NCBI GenBank assembly: GCA_027579435.1
Contig: JANBPK010000755.1
Coordinates: 78,390-142,389, forward strand
Source: Candolleomyces eurysporus
Taxonomy: Eukaryota; Basidiomycota; Agaricomycetes; Agaricales; Psathyrellaceae
Direction: 5' to 3'
DNA length: 64,000 nt
The notes beneath the pieces are model-generated. The model was not told where the DNA came from. It saw nothing but the letters and a program-made list of their open reading frames with translations, and ran no database searches. Below, one piece after another: positions 24,040 to 36,625 of the stretch. Each line of letters opens with the position of its first letter. Position 1 is the first letter of the stretch. Both the position numbers and the translations under genes were made by a program.

Positions 24040-26520
24040 CGTCAAAGTAGCATTAATCGGGCCAAGATTGCTGCTATGAAAGTGTGCGTTCATACTCATA
24101 CTCCAAAGTAAACCCGACTTAAGACACTCCTGTAAAGCACGAGCGAACATCGGCTTGGCTTGGGCACTACTGGCTCCCGAACTCCTTTCCTCGGCGCGTG
24201 CGCTCTCTGCCCGGAGTCTTTCATCCTCCGGTACAGCCAACCCCGCTGGAGCTTTGACACTCTTTCCGTTGTATTTTGCAAGTCTGGAAGCGAGGATCTA
24301 TAGAGCAGGCTCCTTCAGACAGGCCTTGATACTGTTGGCGTATGCGATTCGGACAGCGGGAACGCTCCTCAGATGCCAAGCGTACATCTGGCCTTGGATC
24401 ATGTATAGTTTCGGGAATTTTTGGATGGCCGTAGAGTGTGTTTGGAGGGTAGAGATGTATTGGGGTTGTTGGCGTTCGAAGATGGCTGGCTTCATCCAGA
24501 TATAGCGAACGAGAGGATGTCAGTATTTACGTCAAGCAAACAAATCAACGAAAGGGTAAACAAAGAGCAACCATGAAAGATACACGAACACTCGAACCAG
24601 GAAAACCAGAAGCGAAGGCTGGAAAGAAGAACTCACCCTCTCCGTATCCGCGACACTCCTCGCCCACCCAAGAAACTCCCTCACAACACCCAAATCTCCA
24701 ACTTCACCGCCGCCAGCCAAATCTATTCACCCTCCGGATTTCCCATCAAAAGCTTCAACAAGTACCTCTCTCGCTCCAACCACATCACCCTGCATCCACC
24801 TCTCCTTCGCTCTCATCGACCACAACACCGCCGCATTGGGTATGTGCTCAACGGCTCTGATAATAGGGCGTCCAGGGATGAAGGGGTATCGCGCGTCTTC
24901 TCAAGGTTAGCAGCGAGTCGCCACAAGTCCCGTTGTTCAGAGAAGAGCTTCAAACCGTATGCTAGGATAGCAAGAGCAGTCCCAATGTGTTCTCTCCCCA
25001 ACGCACTCTGGGCGTCTGACACCCACGTATCATACTGGTCCTCGTCCTCCTCAAGCTCCATACCGACTGTGGCTTTGACGATGGCCTCGCATGTCCGTGG
25101 CGACCCCTCGCTTTCGCACCGTTCGGCTTCTTTGAGCCACTGGTCTCGAGGGAGTAGGACTCGGTGTTGACGGAGTTCCTTCACTCCGGCTTCAATCGTC
25201 TTATCCACAGCCTCCAGCCCTTTCCCCCGTTTATCTTCTCTNCCCCCCGTTTATCTTCTCTCTTCCCTGTATCCTCCTTGGTAGCATCCTGTTCTAGAAG
25301 TCGACCAGCTGCGATCCAGATTTCATGGTTCCTCGGCACACTCTTCCTAGCCTTATCGAGGATGCTCTTTGCTTTGTCGGGTGTTTCGAGTCGAGCAGGA
25401 GCGGGCCAAAGCTCGGCGGGGGTAAGGATGACTTTGCCCACGCAAGCGAGGAGGATTCTGGCATCTGAAGCGGAGTTTTCTATGTTGACGGTTTCTTTCC
25501 GGAGACGGACAGAAGTTGCGATCTCTTCGAAGGCTGGGGAGAGTGACGACGTGACCGAGTGTGAGAGCAGCGAGAGCAGAGAGAATTTGAGAGGCATAGA
25601 GATCGAAGGCAAACGACACACAATGAGCAGAATGTAACGACCGGTGGTGAACGTTCGGATCAACGAAAGGGCCAGACAGAGGTATCGGTAGAGGGGAAGT
25701 GAACACCCAGTCAGCGGCCGAAATTCAACAAAAGATATATCAGACACATACCGTTCCTCAAAACTCTCTTCTTAGCTTTCATATCATGCTCCAAATCGGC
25801 GGCTGTGAGCCAGATCTTGACGCTCTGCCCTATGTGTTGAATCGTGTTCGCAAGGGTGACTTTGGAGTTGTTGTTCTAGAGAAACAGAAATGTTACCCGT
25901 GAGTCTTTCTTCGATGAGGTGAAGAATGGGAATCAAAGTAGAGGTGACAAAAGAAACTAAACAATAACCAACCAACCTGGAATTGAAATGAAGTCGAACT
26001 GAAGGTTGGATTAGAGGTGATTGAGAGAGCGGTGCGAACGTCTAGCGGCTCGGAAGACCTTCTAATGGAGTACGGAGAACAGCAAACGATCCAAGAACAA
26101 AGAACACTCAAAACTCGAATATCAATACTCACATGCAAGCTGGCCGCCTCCCACCGAATATCACTCTTTGAACACTGCTCACAACCCATCTTAATGACCT
26201 TCCTCGCCACGACCATCCTCTTTGTGTGTTGTTCCTCACAAGCCACGATGATCCATCCCGGTGCGTGTTTCAGGTTTGATTTTACCTGTCAACGAGAGCG
26301 CAGTTGTCAGTATCGATCGATGACATACGAAAGGAAGATGGAAGGGAGAAAGAGAGAAGGAACGAGACGCACCAACGATTCGAACTGCATCCTTGCCTCT
26401 TGATGTCCCCAATCTCTGCATCAAACAGTCTTTTGGGGATTTTGACGTCAAGAAGCCGGAACTGAATGCGGTGGACAAGTATAGTCGGTCGAGTTTGATA
26501 GAGAAAGGTTTGTCAGGCTA
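24040..26520 (-). pseudogene. PRP6-like splicing factor, decayed C-terminal two-thirds
   Basis: Prp6 (human PRPF6) is a HAT/TPR-repeat scaffold of the U5 and tri-snRNP. Reading the minus strand from about 26470, fragments follow in the right order: DAEIGDIKR (then one lost G breaks the frame), HAPGWIIVACEEQHTKRM, VVARKVIKMGCEQCSKSD, and QSVKIWLTAADLEHDMKAKK. They continue VPRNHEIWIAAGRLLEQ, DKTIEAGVKELRQHRVLL, RDQWLKEAERCESEGSPRTC, SLDALLSE, NAAVLWSMRAKERWMQGDVV, FPKLYMIQGQMYAW and AKPMFARALQECLKSGLLW. Some breaks are ordinary introns, but several are frameshifts and the copy stops before the true C-terminus. The N-terminal part of the protein is absent. The working gene must be elsewhere in the genome. 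One break at 25242 coincides with an ambiguous base and a duplicated flank, so not all damage is biological. Confidence 0.8.
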
Positions 26521-26899
26521 GCGCAAGGCAAGGCAGACAAGGTCGCCAAGAAAAAGGCGGTCGGGGACGGCCCGCTGGTCACGGACACGATCACGGCCTT
26601 GTCGATGGGCGCTATGGGTGGGCTAGTGGGAGAACCTGACGAGGGCAGAGTAGTGGAGCGTTGGAAGCTGCCTTGCAGGCCTCTGTGGGTTGAGAGAACG
26701 CAGTTGTCGCCTGCTGGGACGCTTTCGAGGTAGATGTTCAGACCTCCGGGTTTTGATGGAACTGCGAGGAGAGAGGGTTAGTGGGGTTGGCAACGGCGCA
26801 AGGGAAAGGAGGAAGAATAGGCGGATGGCGTGAGGAAGCGGGAAAGAGTCACAGAAGAAATCGAAGAAGCAGGAGGAAGACGATAAAAGAACGGATTGT

Positions 26900-27740
26900 C
26901 TGCCACTTCCCAGAGCTCTTCTGTTACTTGGCTGATGAGACCTGTTGGCAACGAGCGAGTGAGTAACGGAGACGACAACAATTAGCAATAAACACGTACG
27001 GAAGTCATGCGACACAATAACAACGCCACCTTCAAACTCCTTGATCGCACTCCCGAGGGCATCGATCGACGCCATATCCAAATGGTTCGTAGGTTCATCT
27101 GTTAATTCGTTCATCACAAGTGTCGAGTTCGTGGGATATTCCTACATTTAAGTTCAAGTAGCAATGGGGGTAGGAGTCAATTACCAAAGTAAATTTGATC
27201 TTATCGATACTATCTCTACCGTGTAGGATTGATCCTATGAGTTGAGGTGTGTGCAATGGATGTCCTTCTCAGGATACTTTTCCATAAATAGCTTCTGGAA
27301 ATGCTCGATAAGACTCGGATCGTATGGTAGCTGATCAGCGATGTATTGACTGTACTTGGCCAATTTGAGTTAGACGTGTTTCGAGATCGTGCCTAAAGGC
27401 GAGGTGAGCCTTGTTCAATTCACTCCAGGAGATAAAACGTACCCTCGCAAGGCTGATAAGCACCTATGATCAAATGCAAAAGTGTCGACTTGCCGGTATC
27501 GTTTTCCCCTAGGATGGCGATACACGAGTTCATACTGTTTGTGTGGGTCATCGGAATTGCCTAGACAACAAAAAGGGAGGTGGAACATACACTCGATACC
27601 AAACAACAACTTTTGATACAGTAATCCTCCTTCTTCCCCGAATACGAAAACGCTACATTATCAAACACGAGGATTGGCGGTCGCAGTTTGTTGATATCTT
27701 CAAAATTGAATCTGAGGCCAGGGTTAGCGGAGAACAGATG
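26900..27740 (-). pseudogene. ARB1/ABCF2-type ABC ATPase, second-domain fragment
   Basis: ARB1 is a cytosolic ABCF ATPase needed for ribosome biogenesis. The minus strand shows, in order, its second nucleotide-binding domain: NFEDINKLRPPILVFDNVAF and SYSGKKEDY (27720-27620), then the Walker A region CIAILGENDTGKSTLLHL (about 27510). The Walker A glycine is replaced by Asp (GENDTGKST). Next come IADQLPYDPSLIEHF (about 27330), Walker B with [15 protein letters not shown] (about 27090), [13 protein letters not shown] with the switch histidine, and [15 protein letters not shown]. The first ABC domain is missing, the ABC signature region is not readable, and frames are interrupted. It lies directly upstream of the PRP6 pseudogene on the same strand, so both probably came in one segmental duplication. 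Confidence 0.8.
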
Positions 27741-27769
27741 AAAGAGCGAACCAAAGCGGTCTAGGCTGC

Positions 27770-27960
27770 TCGACGGATATGCGATCAGGAATGATATGTG
27801 GGATTGTGAAGGGGACAGAAGGAGCACTTTACATACCGGTCAATCAGTGAACATAGGAAAGGGTGTGGGTTAGATACTGACGAGCGTCAAGATGAAACTA
27901 GCGTGTGTCAGCCTGTTTTAAATCTGCAGGACACCGTACACACCTCCAAAGCAGACACAG
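27770..27960. repeat. Diverged duplicate block A1 (partner at 36440-36625)
   Basis: The words ATGATATGTG, AGGGGACAGAAGGAG, GATGAAACTAGCGTG and the stretch ending CAGGACAC appear in the same order and spacing at 36440-36625. The two blocks are clearly related but diverged, with small insertions. Confidence 0.6.
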
Positions 27961-28149
27961 CGCGAACAAGGCGCACGAGTACACCATTCCCATATCTCTT
28001 CATGTGGGATGGGGGACTCGACATCCTTTGATGGAATTGGCACTCGAAATTTGAGAACCCCAAGAGGGTTCACGAATCCACCGTGCAGAGGTCCATGGGC
28101 TGTCCGTGAATTCACCGAGCCATATCTGTTAGAAAGAGGGAGAGCGAGG

Positions 28150-28340
28150 TGTTATGTTAGCAAAAAGCTGACACTCGAACGACGTACACAAAAAAAATAC
28201 TCGAAACGAGAGGAGAGAGGGAAAGGAGGTGTACCGAGAAGCGAAAACGCGATCGAAGAACGAGATCAAAAAGCACACACACTGTGAACAAAACAAACTT
28301 TCGCCCTCCCTTCAACATTCCAACCCACTCCGCTCCAACG
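28150..28340 (-). repeat. Diverged duplicate block B1 (partner at 34240-34560)
   Basis: On the minus strand this block reads AVNMVRGVVGAEWVGMLKGG followed by a splice-donor-like GTGAA/GGAAA junction and a pyrimidine-rich stretch. The partner block reads AVVNVANWVLVAREMLRGG in the same arrangement. They look like copies of one exon end plus intron from an ancestral gene that I do not recognise. Confidence 0.5.
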
Positions 28341-29992
28341 ACCCCCCTCACCATATTCACCGCCGACATAGCTATCTCCTACTACAACTTCCCCATTATC
28401 AATCCTCTCCTCCTACGCCCACATCTCACGTCTATCTGATGCCGACACCTTCCCATTGGCAAAGAAAATGACGATGTCTAAGTCGGCCTCCTCAATGTCT
28501 CAGTCGACCACTCGACGGCGAACTGCGAGATCTCAGGCCTCTACATCACAATACGTCTCCCTTTCTTCACCCGTTTCGCCCACCTTTGGGCGCAGATTCG
28601 CAGACGTTTGTTGTCGGTTCCAGTACGGTCGAGCAAGTGCTCAAAGAATCCAGAAATCTTGCGTATGACGAAGATTCAGTCGTGTTGGCCTACCTTCAAG
28701 GTCTATCGTCGTACATCGAAACCTGCTCTAACCTGACGCTCGATATGTGGTAGAACCTTCAAGTATCCTTCGTTCGTCCTCCAAGACTGTTGAAGAGCTC
28801 CTTTAAGTCCCTCAATAAAAGCTCATGGAACTAAATAGAGCAAATAACCAAACTATCTATGCATCAGATTTGAATGGAACGATGAGAAGACGTTGAATAC
28901 TCACAGCTCAAATGGTAAGACAGATCTCAGGTGTGCCAGCCCCGATCCACTGGGATTTGATTGTAGTAGTTGGAGAATGAGAGGAGGATGTACTAGGAGA
29001 GCGGAGGAAGCATCCATCCAGAACCAGGATATGTGGACGTGTGATACACCCCATTACGAAAGCAATCTATTCGTGTATTGTGTGCAGTGGTCCGGGTGGC
29101 CTAACTCCCTGCCATTTGTACGACAAGAACGCCGGGTAGCGAGGTAATTCTAAATCCAGGCTCTCCAATACTAATACTGAGAATTGTTGGAGAGAGGGTA
29201 AGATATTGATAAACAAGTAATGTATGAGTCGGAGAACTCGTCTACACAGTCCTATAGACCCCAATATAGGAATGCAGCGGAATACATCCTGCAAGTCTGC
29301 CCTCCGTCATCCGACTTGAGATTGAGGACCTAGTGATATACCGGGAGATCTCTCCTCTCAAGGTATAGAGTCATCCATGGTGCACGTAGTGGAAAGCAGC
29401 CTTGAAATGATGGAGGTACAGGGTCAATGAGCTGAAATTGTGAATCTTTGGCAAGCAGGTCAAGGGCACTGGGTAAGAACGGGGCAAGGTCAGCCTAGAT
29501 AAACAGCACCTCTAGTCTGTTGGCGTGGTCTTGAATGACGTTTCCCTAGAGCGAGAGTGTAAGGTAACTTGCTATTTGTACATAGACGGAGATGGAGAGT
29601 GGATTTGAACGAAGGAGGGAGAGCTAGAGGTGAGCTGGCCTGGTCTCGCTCGGGTGTGGTGTGTTGGTAAAAACTGTAATGTACTATCAAACCGATGGTG
29701 CATGACGTGGAATGCCCTCCCATGCGCGACAGACTCACCTGAGGTATGGGCTTACATGCTCTTCGTGACAGAAGAACTTGGTTTTATCGTCGAAGGAGTT
29801 TGAATGAGAAAAGACAAAACCCGTCTCCCGGCCTGGCCGGTCTGTGTAAGAGTGAGAAGAGGTTATAGCAGATTTGGGGCGACGCGCACATCATTGGGTC
29901 CAGCAGGCCACAAGACATGGGATTGCATAGCATACAGAGTAATGTATAAACACAAGTATAAAGAGGACGGATTTCGCAACAATTTTAAGCCT
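28341..29992. other. Region without a supported gene
   Basis: A plus-strand stretch from ATG 28468 (MTMSKSASSMSQSTTRRRTA) followed in another frame by VEQVLKESRNLAYDEDSVVL and SSYIETCSNLTLDM (28630-28750) looks like coding sense and may be the broken 5' part of a gene. Nothing recognisable follows. 28.9-29.8 kb shows only short random frames. Confidence 0.3.
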
Positions 29993-31235
29993 TCAAATCG
30001 TTTCCTCTACTCGATTGACAGCGGTAACTTCGTTACCAGGCGAGGACTCCAAGAGAGATGACGCTCCCGCAATGCTGCGTGCAAATTCAATTGGGTTTGA
30101 GAGGACCCCATCGGTTCCTACAGGTGATTTTGTCCATGATCGGCCAGTGGTGATTCGGAAGATAATAGCATGCGGGGCCAGGCTCTATCCACGGAAATCA
30201 TTTTAGTGCGTAGGCTTGTCGATGCGTGACAATCGGACTCACACTGGCAACATAAAATAGACTCGAAAAAGTGAGTAAAGCGATTCGGTATGAATTGTAC
30301 GCGGACGTCGATCTTTGTGGCTTTGCTATGACGATGGCAGAATAAACGAGCCCTAACACGCTCAGAGGAAGTGCAGATTCAATCAGTATAGCCACTGCGC
30401 CTGTATACAGCTTCAAATTCCGGTTAGGAATGGATTTTGAGAAGTTGCGGTGGGCGCTGAGAAGTCGGAAGGAAATTAGAGCAGTGACTATGATATTTGT
30501 GGAGACTGTGAGGAATATCCAAGCAGCTTCTCGGTGGCCGTTTGCGGTTCGATTCTGGGATGGGAACAGGCAGACAATGCCCATACCTAGCAAACCATAA
30601 GTGAGTGTTGCCGGGAGTAAGGAGAATACTTTCGATAAAAAGACTTACCAACAGACGCCAAATACGTGAGCCCCGGGAGAATACTAGCCCACCAATACCC
30701 CAGCCAGATAGCGTAGCATCGGTAAACCTGCGCGAGCGAGTGAGATGCTAGTGAGTTCAGTATGTCACTTTTAACTCACCAGAAGCGCATCTCCGATGAT
30801 AATAGCAACCGTAAGGACCGTAATAGAGAAATACCGTTCCCAGGTTCTCGCATATTTCGCCACGGTTGCTTGGAAGCTTAAGCCGAGAGGCTCAGTCGTC
30901 TCAAATACAACACGAAACACCGAAATCATGTGGACGATCGCTAACAGAACTTTGAGCAGCGTTATGAGGAAGCTCACAACAATATATCGGGCTCGACCAC
31001 GCCTGCGCTCCTTGGGGCTTTCCAGGAAGACAGAGAGGCCGTACAGAGCCATGAAAAGATGGATGCCTGAGATGAATAATAATCAGGAATTTCGCTCCTA
31101 CAAGGCTTCGATGTTGAAGTGCTCATTGGAGTCTGACGCACCAGCTTCGACGAGAAAGATACCAGCCTCAGCCATCATAGCACGGGCATGGACACGGCCC
31201 ACAGATTCGCGATCGATGCTGACGCTGGTGCTCAT
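29993..31235 (-). CDS. Multipass membrane protein of an agaricomycete family
   Basis: A gene for a roughly seven-helix membrane protein of unknown function. The likely start is ATG 31235 (MSTSVSIDRESVGRVHARA), although the frame is open to 31349. A short intron joins to FMALYGLSVFLESPKERRRG. Further exons give ARYIVVSFLITLLKVLLAIV, ITVLTVAIIIGDALLV, YRCYAIWLGYWWASILPGL and a large exon with AAWIFLTVSTNIIVTALIS and GAVAILIESALPLSVLGLVY. The last exon carries IIFRITTGRSW, a landmark of this family's end, and stops at 29993. The intron near 31095 would be only about 35 bp, unusually short. No broken frame is needed, so it appears functional, in contrast to the decayed genes on both sides. Confidence 0.8.
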
Positions 31236-33399
31236 CACCGTATACAGTAGGACAGTGGATGTGATTGGAGGAGGACTACCCAGGCTGTTGTACCAATCGA
31301 CTGGATACACAGTGCTTTTATACCCCCGGCACCGATTGAAGTGCTCCATTCATTGGAAGGTTCGTTCAAAATACAATTGGATTGGGTGTTCAATCACCGT
31401 TGAGCGGATCTTTGAATGTCGATAGGGGACCGTGATAGGAAATCTGGGCGTCTATCATCGAGGGACCAGTGGTGCGACAAGATACTGATAACAATTGAAG
31501 TGAATAGAATTCACGTTTCTGGCAGGTACTGTAGGAGATCCGTGATTTATACTGAATCCATTACAATAAGCACTTCCACTTTTGACGGTCAGAATCTGAG
31601 GCCAGCGCAGAGCTGCTAGGATGGAGTTGAACCCACCACTAAGAGCCTCGCGGAGGCCATTCGCGGTCTGCTGAAATTAGCATTGTGCTGCTGGTGTGGA
31701 CAACAGACAATGGAGAAAGCTCCCTGACAGAGAATGGGAAGTTTGGAGCAACGGATTTGCATCCGGATGACCAGACGTGCACTCATCATCCCTTGATGGG
31801 AAGACACTGGGCGGCAAAACTTCCATAAATGCTAGTCACACTTTGCGCGCCAAGTTGGTGCGATGTCTGAAATGGATCCGAATTGCATATATGCAAGGGG
31901 TTGATGACATCCTCTGTGCGATGGCGGGCAAAGATAGACAAAAGGATATAATTGGGGAACGGACAATAGAAGAACAAAGACTCCATCCCGGTTGATCAGC
32001 ACACCGCCTAGTAGTTATTTGAGCTGTTGGTAAGACAATAGATCAGATTACGCTTCAGAGAGTTGCCTTGTCATTCAAAAATATAGCCCCGTTTCGCCGT
32101 ATCAGGTCTTACCGTCATCCCGCACATCAATGTCGGCAATTGAGGAAAAGGCAAGGAAAGGAAAACGTAGGGAAAAGAGAGAAATAGAGTGAGAGACAGG
32201 GGTGGACATTGTGAGAAGTAGGTAGGAGAGAATAAACGGTGCTTAAGCCAGTTTGTCATTGTTTATTTCACGACGACGCGAAGCTCAATACCATCTACAA
32301 AGAGTGTGATAGCTGGGTAGCAAAAATTTGGGCTCGTCGTGGCAGTAAGAGCTAAGGTGAGAATCCAGCCTACTAAAATACAGTGAAACATGAGGCCTTT
32401 ATTGAGTGCTAGGGGCACGTAAACCTGGCGTGTTCACTGCGATTGAAAAGTGGCTGGAAGGGTATTGCAGAGCTGCAGAACATTCCCGTAGATTTGTCAC
32501 TCCTTGCTCGGCTCTCTGCCTTCATTGACCTTGTAGAAACCATTTCCAAACAATGATACATATCCTTCTGCCCGTCTCTGATGATCACCCTGCGAAGTTT
32601 GAAATGCATGGGCGTGAGTTCGTGACAGCGGCCAAGGGAGAATAACCCCGAGCACCCCGAACAAATATCATGTCTGGGTCTTATCACTCCCGGATCTGGT
32701 TAATGGCTTGTGGGTGTCAAGAACCGGGTCAATAATCTTGATTTATAGATTTGCACGTCAAGTTTGGCATCATCTTGTCCGGTGGCTTGGCATGCTCTGA
32801 TGTAGCAGCAGCACACCCATCTGAACCCTTAAGGGAGAAGCAGCGCCACCATCACCACCTCGAAACACAAGACCCAGACACTTAGAATAGCTATCTTCCC
32901 CTCTGCACCGCTCAACTGCTTTTGGATTGATTTGTATGTATAGTACTACTCGGACGAACGTTACCCGATACCAAGTGCAGTATCACTGGTACCATGTAGA
33001 TCCAATTTAACAATGAGTAGTTCCATCGATGTATTTCACCCAAGGGTAGGCATTTTCGAATTTGACTTTGGCTCACTCAATTTGCGACCTTGACAATTTC
33101 GCGAGCTTGAGGAAACGTTCAGTCAAACCGCCTCACTCAACTCATTCTCTCACTCTCGATCCTCGTACTCTCAGTACGTGCGTCGACTCTCGATTGTCTT
33201 CGATTGTCATTAAATTATTTGGGGAGCTCGGATATATCGCAACCAAAGAGAACGGACATAGTTGGGTGGCCGAGAGGCAGGTAGAACGAGCTGGCCACAA
33301 CCAAAACCATCGGGTTGAAGACCGTAGCGAAGTAATGAAAACAGACATACTAACCAATTGAAACCATGCCATTTCTCAAACTTCAATTACCATCTCGAC
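31236..33399. other. Intergenic, nothing recognised
   Basis: Only short open frames on both strands (for example minus 32409-32687) without recognisable motifs or consistent splice structure. Confidence 0.5.
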
Positions 33400-33660
33400 A
33401 CATCGCCTAAATCGATAGCCACCTTCACCTCCCTCATTAAGGATCCCCGAGCCTCCTTGATCGTATAACTGGATATAGAATAAGGGAGGCATAAGAGAAT
33501 GCGTTGACAGCCGGAAATTTGCACGTAGGCCTCGATTGAGCTCAGATACTCTTCCTCCAAAGGAATCCGGACGTAGGGCGTTTTTGCAGGACAAAAGCGA
33601 GCATAGACTTGGCTTGTGCAGTCCGCTCCGGAGATCCGCCTCCAGACTCATACACTCTCC
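33400..33660 (-). pseudogene. Second, shorter PRP6 fragment
   Basis: The minus strand reads ERTAQAKSMLAFVLQKRPTS, then GFLWRKSI, a stop, and AQSRPTCKFPAVNAF. This matches the PRP6 segment AQAKPMFARALQECLKSGLLW at 24.1 kb in the same order, and it includes the downstream ARP...VDAL-like motif. It is interrupted by in-frame stops. It shows that the PRP6 3' region was copied at least twice in this locus. Confidence 0.6.
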
Positions 33661-34239
33661 GCCCAGTGTCTCTGGTTCTTCGCTATGCTAACCCATGCAC
33701 GAGGATCGATATTAGCGTTCGAAGACAGGGGACTTCATACAAATCCGCGCAAACGAAGAATATGAGTCAGAAAGGGGAACGGAACAAAAATGAAGGGATA
33801 TGCGTGATTACGGGAGCGGGCGAACAAGCGAACACTAAGCGGTGGTGTGGAAGAAACTGCGAGGGAGCATGGGCACGGAACACATATTCTAAACACAGAT
33901 AACTAACTCCCATCTTTCGCCAACGGTTCAGCTGCTTCCAACAACTTGATGAGGACGCGGAGAAACCTTGCCGAGCGTGAACGACCAGCCTGCCAGGGAA
34001 ATCTATTATCAACAAAACCGAACGAGATTTCATTGGAACTACTCACGAATTGAAAGGTTTAGTCACCATCTGTAAGAAATTCAAAGCGAATGAATGCGGA
34101 GGCGCTAGGCGCCAGGGCGGAAAACGTAAGTCTCGCATCGTGCGCAGGTCGAAGCCACCGAGATTTAGAGAGCAAGACAAGGAGTTACGGAACAAGCGGA
34201 GGAACGATAGACAAGGTACTTCTATATCTCTCCAAGTGG

Positions 34240-34662
34240 GATGGGATGGCATGCCGTGCAGAGACTTTGTGATTGTCTGTGAGTGCTGAGCGATGCCGGT
34301 TCGGAAGAGGGAAAAGGCAATATTTTGTGAGCAAAAAGGTAATGCATTGAACGAAGGATACGAGCAAATACTTGAGATGTCGGGAGAGAGAAGGAAAGGA
34401 GGGATACAGACAGGGGAAAAGGAGAACGAAAAATAAGATCAAAAAGAACTCGCATAAACAATACAAAGTTTCACCCTCCTCTCAACATCTCACGAGCCAC
34501 TAAAACCCAATTCGCTACATTCACGACCGCGCCCTGGTACACGCGTCGTCCAAGGTGTATACACCCCGAGCCTAATTCAAGCTCCCGAAAGTGTTCGATC
34601 AAGAAGATGGTGGGAAGTCGGTGGACGAGTTCCCGCGGAAGATATCCGTCCTGCTGGTTCAT
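34240..34662 (-). repeat. Diverged duplicate block B2, with an exon-like open stretch
   Basis: The minus strand has an open frame from 34662: LPTIFLIEHFRELELGSGCI, HLGRRVYQGAVVNVANWVLV and AREMLRG, then a GTGAAAC donor-like junction. The second half matches block B1 at 28150-28340. Upstream exon-like pieces (INYTNSGNGVIQLVACRW near 34930, FRLKQVVLLAMVAVAMENMP near 35250) suggest the remains of a multi-exon gene between 34240 and 35430. I do not recognise its family. Confidence 0.4.
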
Positions 34663-36439
34663 CTTGGGGTCAGAATTAGGTATCGACGGTCGGATCCATA
34701 GATGTGGGTTGATGGTGCAAAAAAAACAAATGTCGATGAATCAGTGAGACCACTAAGGGCGGCCGCGATAAAATCAACAATTAAAGGGATATCAAGGTGT
34801 TTTTTGTGAATGCTGGGGAAGAGTGAGAAGCTAAGGGAAAGAATGAGAAAGACGCTAGGATCAGAGATAAGGATGGCAAAGCGGACATACCATCGACACG
34901 CAACAAGCTGAATGACCCCGTTCCCTGAATTCGTGTAGTTGATTACGAGGCCTAACGGTATGATACTGAGAGGCCTTTAAATGGAATGGGTATATTAGCA
35001 GTCGAAGCCTGAAACATACAAGAGAGAAAGAAACAGAAAACAATCATGTTTAGCCATCAAATCTAAGCTATCCCAGGTCAACATGCCATCGACGTGAAGC
35101 CTTCTAGCAAGACTTCCCCCATGACTATTTGCTAGTGCCAAAAAGAGAGGCGATAACGAAACATACCATCCGGACCCGGTCCTTGACCCCTCCCCAGCTC
35201 GACGGTGACAGGCATATTCTCCATCGCAACTGCAACCATCGCAAGTAGGACTACCTGTTTTAGCCGAAAGTCGGTAATCTTCATCCTCGCGAGCAAAAGT
35301 GTCGGCACTTGACCACCCAGCTGGCGGCTACTCTTACTGAAATCGATGAGCCAGGGGATACAGATGATCACGACGGCAGCGTCTCCCATCCTCTCTTCTC
35401 GGTTTTGCCTGTTCCTTGTGGTGTTCATCCGATGGGAGCCAAGAGACTAGTATGGAGAGGTGGAAGGATACCAGCGTGCTGGAAGAGCGTCTGTAAGCCA
35501 CTCGCAACCTCATCGAGCCATCGGGGAGGGTGTGGGTTAGTTAGCTTAAAAGGGACAGGTAGTGCGTTCCCGAGCCTGGATAATTCATGAATTCGTGTCT
35601 AAGAATGGGGAGGACAAATAACTAATTGTGGGAAACGGACGCAAGAATACCCACAACTTCTATCTTGACTTCTTTGGGCTTCATGAGCCTTGGTGTGAGT
35701 GAGTGAACCAATCGAAAGCACGAACAGCCCCCACATCAAAAACAGCAAGCAAATCGAACGCCTCGTCCTTCCACCGCTCTTTCCTTCGCTAACGGCTTGA
35801 CCATTACGCTATTCTGGAATCTCTGACGGTCTTGTACGCTGGCCTCAGTCGTTTAGGCGGGCATTTTCTCATCGAGGGGAGAGAGGAGATGATGGTAGTT
35901 CAAAGCAAAGGAGCAGCGCCAGTGCGCCCTTAGTCACCGCCTTCTCCATTTGCTCAAGTCGGCATTCGGCCGACTGTTACCCTCAAGGCTTGGCCTATTC
36001 ACCACTTCGTCGATGCTTCGGAGCACCCATCAGACCCAAGACCGTCGACGACAAAATCTTTCTGATCCCCATTACCTCTTCGTTTCATGTACGCCGATCT
36101 TCCAGATGCGGAATACAGAGTACAATTCCCGATAATGAGGTTCACATGGAGGATCAACGCAGTGTCTATACCTGTAGTACAACTTTTCACCGAACGGGTG
36201 CTCCGAAAGTCCGAGGTTTGCACCATCTATACCAACAGAACAGAGAAATACAAAACTTTACCATCTCAAAGTACACCTCTGCAAGAGTCCTTGAAGGACT
36301 GATCATTGACAAGTTCGAGTTCGTGGAGGGGCGAGGGGAATATGCATTTTCAAATTGAATGCCACGTGCAGGGGCGTAGGGCTCTCCAGATCTGCGTCGG
36401 ACGGGGTCGATTACGATAGGTTATTGTCGTCGGTGAAGC

Positions 36440-36625
36440 AGAATATGTGATTGGAGATGATATGTGCGGTTGGGAAGGGAACAGAAGGAGTGGAAACTCT
36501 ACATCCCGGTCGATCAGACAATATAGGAAAGGGTGGGGCAAGATACTGAACAGCGTCGAGATGAAACTAGCGTGACATCCACCTAGCAGCCTTTTCCAAA
36601 TCTTCAGGACACATCACGGACCTCA
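36440..36625. repeat. Diverged duplicate block A2 (partner at 27770-27960)
   Basis: Shares GATATGTG, AGGGAACAGAAGGAG, CGGTCGATCAG, GATGAAACTAGCGTG and the CAGGACAC end with the block at 27.8 kb, in the same order and orientation. Confidence 0.6.
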
